Assembly: GCA_958405565.1 (NCBI GenBank)
Contig: CATYEN010000052.1
Location: 1-16,195 of the forward strand
Direction of reading: 5' to 3'
Source of the DNA: an uncultured Collinsella sp.
GTDB lineage: Bacteria > Actinomycetota > Coriobacteriia > Coriobacteriales > Coriobacteriaceae
DNA length: 16,195 nucleotides
Both the position numbers and the translations under genes were made by a program. How positions within the stretch are numbered: position 1 is the stretch's first letter; each line of letters opens with the position of its first letter. The notes under the pieces were generated by a model that saw only the letters and a program-made list of their open reading frames with translations, was not told where the DNA came from and did not search any database. This document shows positions 13,242-16,195 of this stretch, piece by piece.

Positions 13242-15392
13242 TTAGTACTGGCTCTCGTGCTTGCTGAAGAAGTCGAAGCGCGGGGGCAGCGGCTTCACGC
13301 GGTGCTCGCCGGGCTTCTCGCCCAGGCTCTCCACAAACTCGTCTGTGGAGGCGAAGATGTTATCCCAGCTAAAGAAGGCGACCGGATCGACGTCGAAGTA
13401 CTCGCAGATGAGCTCGCAGCCGGCCGGCACGATGCCGTGCATGAGCACGGTCGCCACACGCAGCTCGGTAAAGGCGTCGATGAGGGCCTGCGTCATCGCC
13501 GCATTGGCCGGCTCGCCCTCGAGCTTGTTGGCGGCCTTGGAGGCGTCGCTCCAGCGCTTATTGGCGGCACGCAGGTAGTCGTCGCACACGGCGAGCGCGC
13601 GGTGCGTCTCGAACTTGTACATGGCCTGCTCAAAGGCAAGGGCGGCCTGCTCGGCAGCCTCGACCACGGCGGCAGAGGCGGCGCCGGCGGGAATGCAGCC
13701 GTTGCGATAGGGGCTCTCGTCGCCCTCCTTGACGGCGACGCCGTAGAAGCAGCTGCGGGCCAGGCGGTTGAAGACGCCGGTCAAAAGGGCGCTCTCCTTA
13801 AGTGCCGGGTCGATGACGCGCTTGTCGTCGCAGGCGCGCACCTCGTTGCCGTCCTTGTCCTTGCCGGTCACGCGTGTGTCATATGCCTTGGGGCTAAAGC
13901 TCACCGGCTTCTCGGACAGGCCGAGCGACAGCCAGTGCGCGCGCATCTGCTCGCAGGTGTAGTGGTTGAGCAGGTCGTCTGCCGGCGGGGGAGGCGTCTG
14001 CGAGGACGAGCTCGCCTTTTTGCCCATGTAGAGCAGGTGATAGCAGGCGCTGACGGTGCTCTGCGTGAGGTCCCAGCCCAGGGCCTCCCACATGGCGGTC
14101 TGCGCGATGCAGTAGAAGTAGATGTTGTCCTGACCGATGAACTGGTAGATCTGAGCGTCGTCCGAGCACCACCAGTCGCGCCAGTCGAGCGAGCTGTGCT
14201 GGTAGGTGGGCGCGGGGACCTGCGTGGAATCGGCGGCGGGCTCGCCCATGAGGGCGGCATCCTGGGCGGCGACACCCTCGGTTACGCCGGCGGCCTTGGC
14301 ATCGCGTGCGAGCACGGTGCGGGTGTAGCTGATGGGCGCCCACAGGCTCTCGGGCCAGCACCAGCAGGTGACGTCGGAAACGCCGTCGACCTCGGGCACC
14401 GGAACGCCCCAGTCGATGTTACCGGTGATGCGGAAGGGCACGAGCGCCTTGCCGCTGCGGAAGCGCACGCCGCCGTTGGCGAGCACCGCGTGGGCGTCGT
14501 CGCGTTCCTTCCAGCTGGGGAAGGTGACGGTAAAGCTGCTCTTGTTGCCCTCGGGCTCCAGTACGGTGTGCTCGGGGAGCTGGTCCTCGACAGCGTCGAA
14601 GGCCTCGCGGAACTTGTTCTGGATGTAGAGTTGTGCCGGCAGCAGCCACTCCTCCATGGTCTTGGAGACCACGGAGCGAACCTGCGGGTTCTGGGCGAGC
14701 TTGGCGGTGTAGGTCTTCATAAAGTCGAGGTAGGCCGGCAGGTCGAAGTAGAGGTTGTCGACCGGGCGCAGCTCGGGCACCTCGCCGGTGAGCTGGCTCT
14801 TGGGCGCGATAAGCTCCTCGGGCTCAAACTGGTGGCCCAGATCGCACTCGTCGGCATAAGCCTTCTCGGACTTGCAACCTTGGATAGGGCAGCGGCCGAT
14901 CACCTGGCGGCCGTTGAGGAACGTGCCGGCCTTGGCGTCGTAGAACTGCAGGGTAGAGCGCTTGGAGATGGTGCCCTGCTCGTGCAGGCGCTCGATAATC
15001 TCGGCGGTCACCTCGTTGTGGATCTGAGCCGCCGGCTCAAGGCCCGAGCCGCCGTAGATGTCGCAGCTGATGTTGTAGTTGTTGAGGGTCGCGGCCTGGC
15101 GGGAGTGATTGGACTCGACATATTCGCCGATGGACTTGTCGTAGCCCTCGTTCTCCTTGAGCTTGCGGTAGCTCTCCATGATGGGCGAGCCGTAGCAGTC
15201 AGTGCCCGAGGTGAAGATGACGTTCTCGCGGCCCAGGCGGTCGCGCAGGAAGCGGGCGAAGAAGTCGGCCGGGACAAAGACGCCACCAACGTGGCCAAAG
15301 TGCAGGCCCTTGTTGCCGTAGGGCTCGCCGGCGGTAACGATGGCGCGGCGAGGCCAGCTGGGACGGTCGTTCATGGAGTATTTGGATGCCAT
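13242..15392 (-). CDS. metG: Methionyl-tRNA synthetase-like class I tRNA ligase, divergent KMSKS loop
   Basis: 716 residues from the ATG at 15392, which has GAAGGAG four bases upstream; an upstream in-frame GTG at 15485 lies before the promoter and is rejected. It should charge tRNA(Met) with methionine in the cytosol. Evidence in order: VTAGEPYGNKGLHFGH with the HIGH-type HFGH (31-34), VPADFFARF, TSGTDCYGSP (62-70), a zinc-knuckle-like C168, C173, C183, H187 set, NIDWGVPVP (325-333), IYQFIGQDNIYFYCI (415-429), and an alpha-helical anticodon-binding region at the C-terminus. The KMSKS loop reads GKKASSSS (457-464), lacking the second lysine. Two stretches, about 262-320 and 362-400, appear expanded. 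A 7-bp hairpin (13221-13240) follows the stop without a U-run. The MetRS lineage is clear; full activity is not proven. Confidence 0.85.
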   Translation of the reverse strand: MASKYSMNDRPSWPRRAIVTAGEPYGNKGLHFGHVGGVFVPADFFARFLRDRLGRENVIFTSGTDCYGSPIMESYRKLKENEGYDKSIGEYVESNHSRQAATLNNYNISCDIYGGSGLEPAAQIHNEVTAEIIERLHEQGTISKRSTLQFYDAKAGTFLNGRQVIGRCPIQGCKSEKAYADECDLGHQFEPEELIAPKSQLTGEVPELRPVDNLYFDLPAYLDFMKTYTAKLAQNPQVRSVVSKTMEEWLLPAQLYIQNKFREAFDAVEDQLPEHTVLEPEGNKSSFTVTFPSWKERDDAHAVLANGGVRFRSGKALVPFRITGNIDWGVPVPEVDGVSDVTCWCWPESLWAPISYTRTVLARDAKAAGVTEGVAAQDAALMGEPAADSTQVPAPTYQHSSLDWRDWWCSDDAQIYQFIGQDNIYFYCIAQTAMWEALGWDLTQSTVSACYHLLYMGKKASSSSQTPPPPADDLLNHYTCEQMRAHWLSLGLSEKPVSFSPKAYDTRVTGKDKDGNEVRACDDKRVIDPALKESALLTGVFNRLARSCFYGVAVKEGDESPYRNGCIPAGAASAAVVEAAEQAALAFEQAMYKFETHRALAVCDDYLRAANKRWSDASKAANKLEGEPANAAMTQALIDAFTELRVATVLMHGIVPAGCELICEYFDVDPVAFFSWDNIFASTDEFVESLGEKPGEHRVKPLPPRFDFFSKHESQY

Positions 15393-15473
15393 GGGACTCC
15401 TTCGCATATGGTGAGAGCGCGGCCGGGCGCGGGGCTCGGCGACGCGGTGGTCAATTCGTGCATATCGTTCGAC

Positions 15474-15482
15474 ATTATCGCA
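15474..15482 (-). promoter_or_regulatory. Extended -10 promoter of the MetRS-like gene
   Basis: On the minus strand the nonamer reads TGCGATAAT, identical to the one before the DegV-family gene. It lies about 80 bases upstream of the chosen start at 15392 and downstream of the alternative start at 15485, which supports the shorter protein. No good -35 box is seen. Confidence 0.5.
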
Positions 15483-15524
15483 CATGCGGACGGGTACGTG
15501 GCAGGGGCGCTATCCTAAGATGCT

Positions 15525-16094
15525 ATGAATGAGATTTCCAACATACATGCGTTTGAGGACGAGGATTTTCTGCACGCCTGCTTTGTGTGGGGGATGGCAG
15601 TGCTTGGCGCATTTGCCATGTGCCTGGTGCCGGTGTTTATGCTGCTGGGCGGGCCCGCGGACCTGGATGCGGCCGACGCGGGCGGCTGGATGGCCGTCTT
15701 GGGCTGGATAGTCGGCTTGGCGGTCGTCTCTGCTACGTCGTTTGGTGTCCATGAGCTGGTGCATGCGGTGCTATTTAAAGTGCTGGCGCCTGCGGACGCG
15801 CGTGTGACCTTTGGGGCGAACCGCGAGACGGCGATGATTTATGCTTGCGCCGAGGGCGTGGTGTATTCGCGTGCGCGGTATATGGCGATTTGCCTGGCGC
15901 CGACGGTTGTTTTGACGGCGGCGTTTGCCTTGGGGTTTGCGTTCTCGGGCTATCCGCTGCTGTGCTATCTGGCGGCAGGCTTGCATTTGTCGGGTTGTGT
16001 GGGCGATTGGTACTACGCGCGGGCCATCCTGCGCGATCGCCGTATCGTCGCCTGCGAGGACACATCCTTTGGCGTCCGCTTTTTTGGGAAGTAG
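15525..16094 (+). CDS. DUF3267-family membrane protein with zinc-metalloprotease-like HExxH motif
   Basis: 189 residues. Four hydrophobic segments are seen at about 18-42, 56-75, 118-142 and 144-160. HELVH (76-80) lies at the end of the second segment, and HLSGCVGDWYY (154-164) supplies a conserved aspartate (D161) that could be the third metal ligand, as in DUF3267/PF11667 proteins. The family resembles site-2-type intramembrane metallopeptidases, but substrates are not established. The ATG at 15525 has no convincing Shine-Dalgarno sequence. TATCCT at 15511-15516 ends 8 bases before it, so a leaderless transcript is possible. The gene is divergent from the MetRS-like gene and is followed at once by a long palindrome. 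Confidence 0.8.
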   Translation: MNEISNIHAFEDEDFLHACFVWGMAVLGAFAMCLVPVFMLLGGPADLDAADAGGWMAVLGWIVGLAVVSATSFGVHELVHAVLFKVLAPADARVTFGANRETAMIYACAEGVVYSRARYMAICLAPTVVLTAAFALGFAFSGYPLLCYLAAGLHLSGCVGDWYYARAILRDRRIVACEDTSFGVRFFGK

Positions 16095-16099
16095 ACTCG

Positions 16100-16175
16100 A
16101 TGATTTTTCTGGGACGGGGATTAAAAAATCATTAGGTACAAAATGATTTTTTAATCCCCGTCCCAGAAAAATCAT
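16100..16175. repeat. Perfect 34-bp inverted repeat, probable dispersed palindromic element
   Basis: Arms 16100-16133 and 16142-16175 are exact reverse complements around the 8-base loop AGGTACAA. Each arm is itself an imperfect palindrome: ATGATTTTT (16100-16108) faces AAAAATCAT (16124-16132) around a core containing GGGACGGGGA, and the right arm mirrors this. The DNA can therefore fold as one long hairpin or two short ones. It starts six bases after the stop of the preceding gene and could stop transcription, but it does not have the usual stem-plus-U-tract form. Confidence 0.85.
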
Positions 16176-16188
16176 TGTGGGAGAGGAG

Positions 16189-16195
16189 ATGTCGA
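16189..16195 (+). CDS. Possible start of the next gene, cut by the window edge
   Basis: ATG at 16189 follows GGGAGAGGAG (16179-16188); the GGGAG part is five bases from the ATG, a usable ribosome-binding site. Only two codons are visible, so nothing can be said about the product. Confidence 0.25.

Noticed and set aside
13257..15518. 753-codon plus-strand open frame opposite the MetRS-like gene
   Set aside because: Antisense to clear tRNA synthetase motifs, with no recognisable domain or convincing start signal.

Overview
The window looks like chromosomal DNA of a GC-rich anaerobic actinomycete of the Coriobacteriia, most probably Collinsella or a close relative. This is inferred from gene content and style: class III fructose-bisphosphatase, DegV protein, GtrA proteins, large Ala/Gly/Lys-rich surface proteins, a DUF3267 protein, short intergenic regions and strong hairpin terminators. 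No rRNA, tRNA, CRISPR array, insertion sequence or phage gene was seen.

Layout. 1-1063 is the 3' part of an ABC1/UbiB-family kinase-like gene with its terminator. 1155-6228 is the most interesting unit: a promoter, a cobalamin riboswitch, and two overlapping genes for cell-surface proteins. The first (1494-5276) carries four DUF4430 (transcobalamin-like C-terminal) domains, a PQQ-like beta-propeller, one InlB/Listeria-Bacteroides repeat, a charged spacer and a C-terminal membrane anchor. The second (5266-6168) is an N-terminally anchored protein with one DUF4430 domain. Control by B12 together with domains related to the C-terminal beta domain of human intrinsic factor and transcobalamin points to a surface corrinoid-capture system. 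No transporter gene lies in the window.

6266-9342 on the minus strand holds two tandem GtrA-family membrane proteins, each followed by a hairpin terminator, and the class III fructose-1,6-bisphosphatase. 9343-9662 is a divergent intergenic region with a 14-bp palindrome and an extended -10 promoter. 9663-10553 is a DegV-family fatty-acid-binding protein, closed by a bidirectional terminator shared with a convergent alpha/beta-barrel protein of unknown function (10601-11692). A 56-residue membrane protein gene follows (11884-12054).

12079-15392 on the minus strand carries an RNA cytosine-C5 methyltransferase of the NOL1/NOP2/Sun family and a divergent methionyl-tRNA synthetase whose KMSKS loop reads KASSS. 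15525-16094 is a DUF3267 HExxH membrane protein, followed by a perfect 34-bp inverted repeat (16100-16175) that has smaller inverted repeats nested in its arms and looks like a dispersed palindromic element. The next gene may begin at the right edge.
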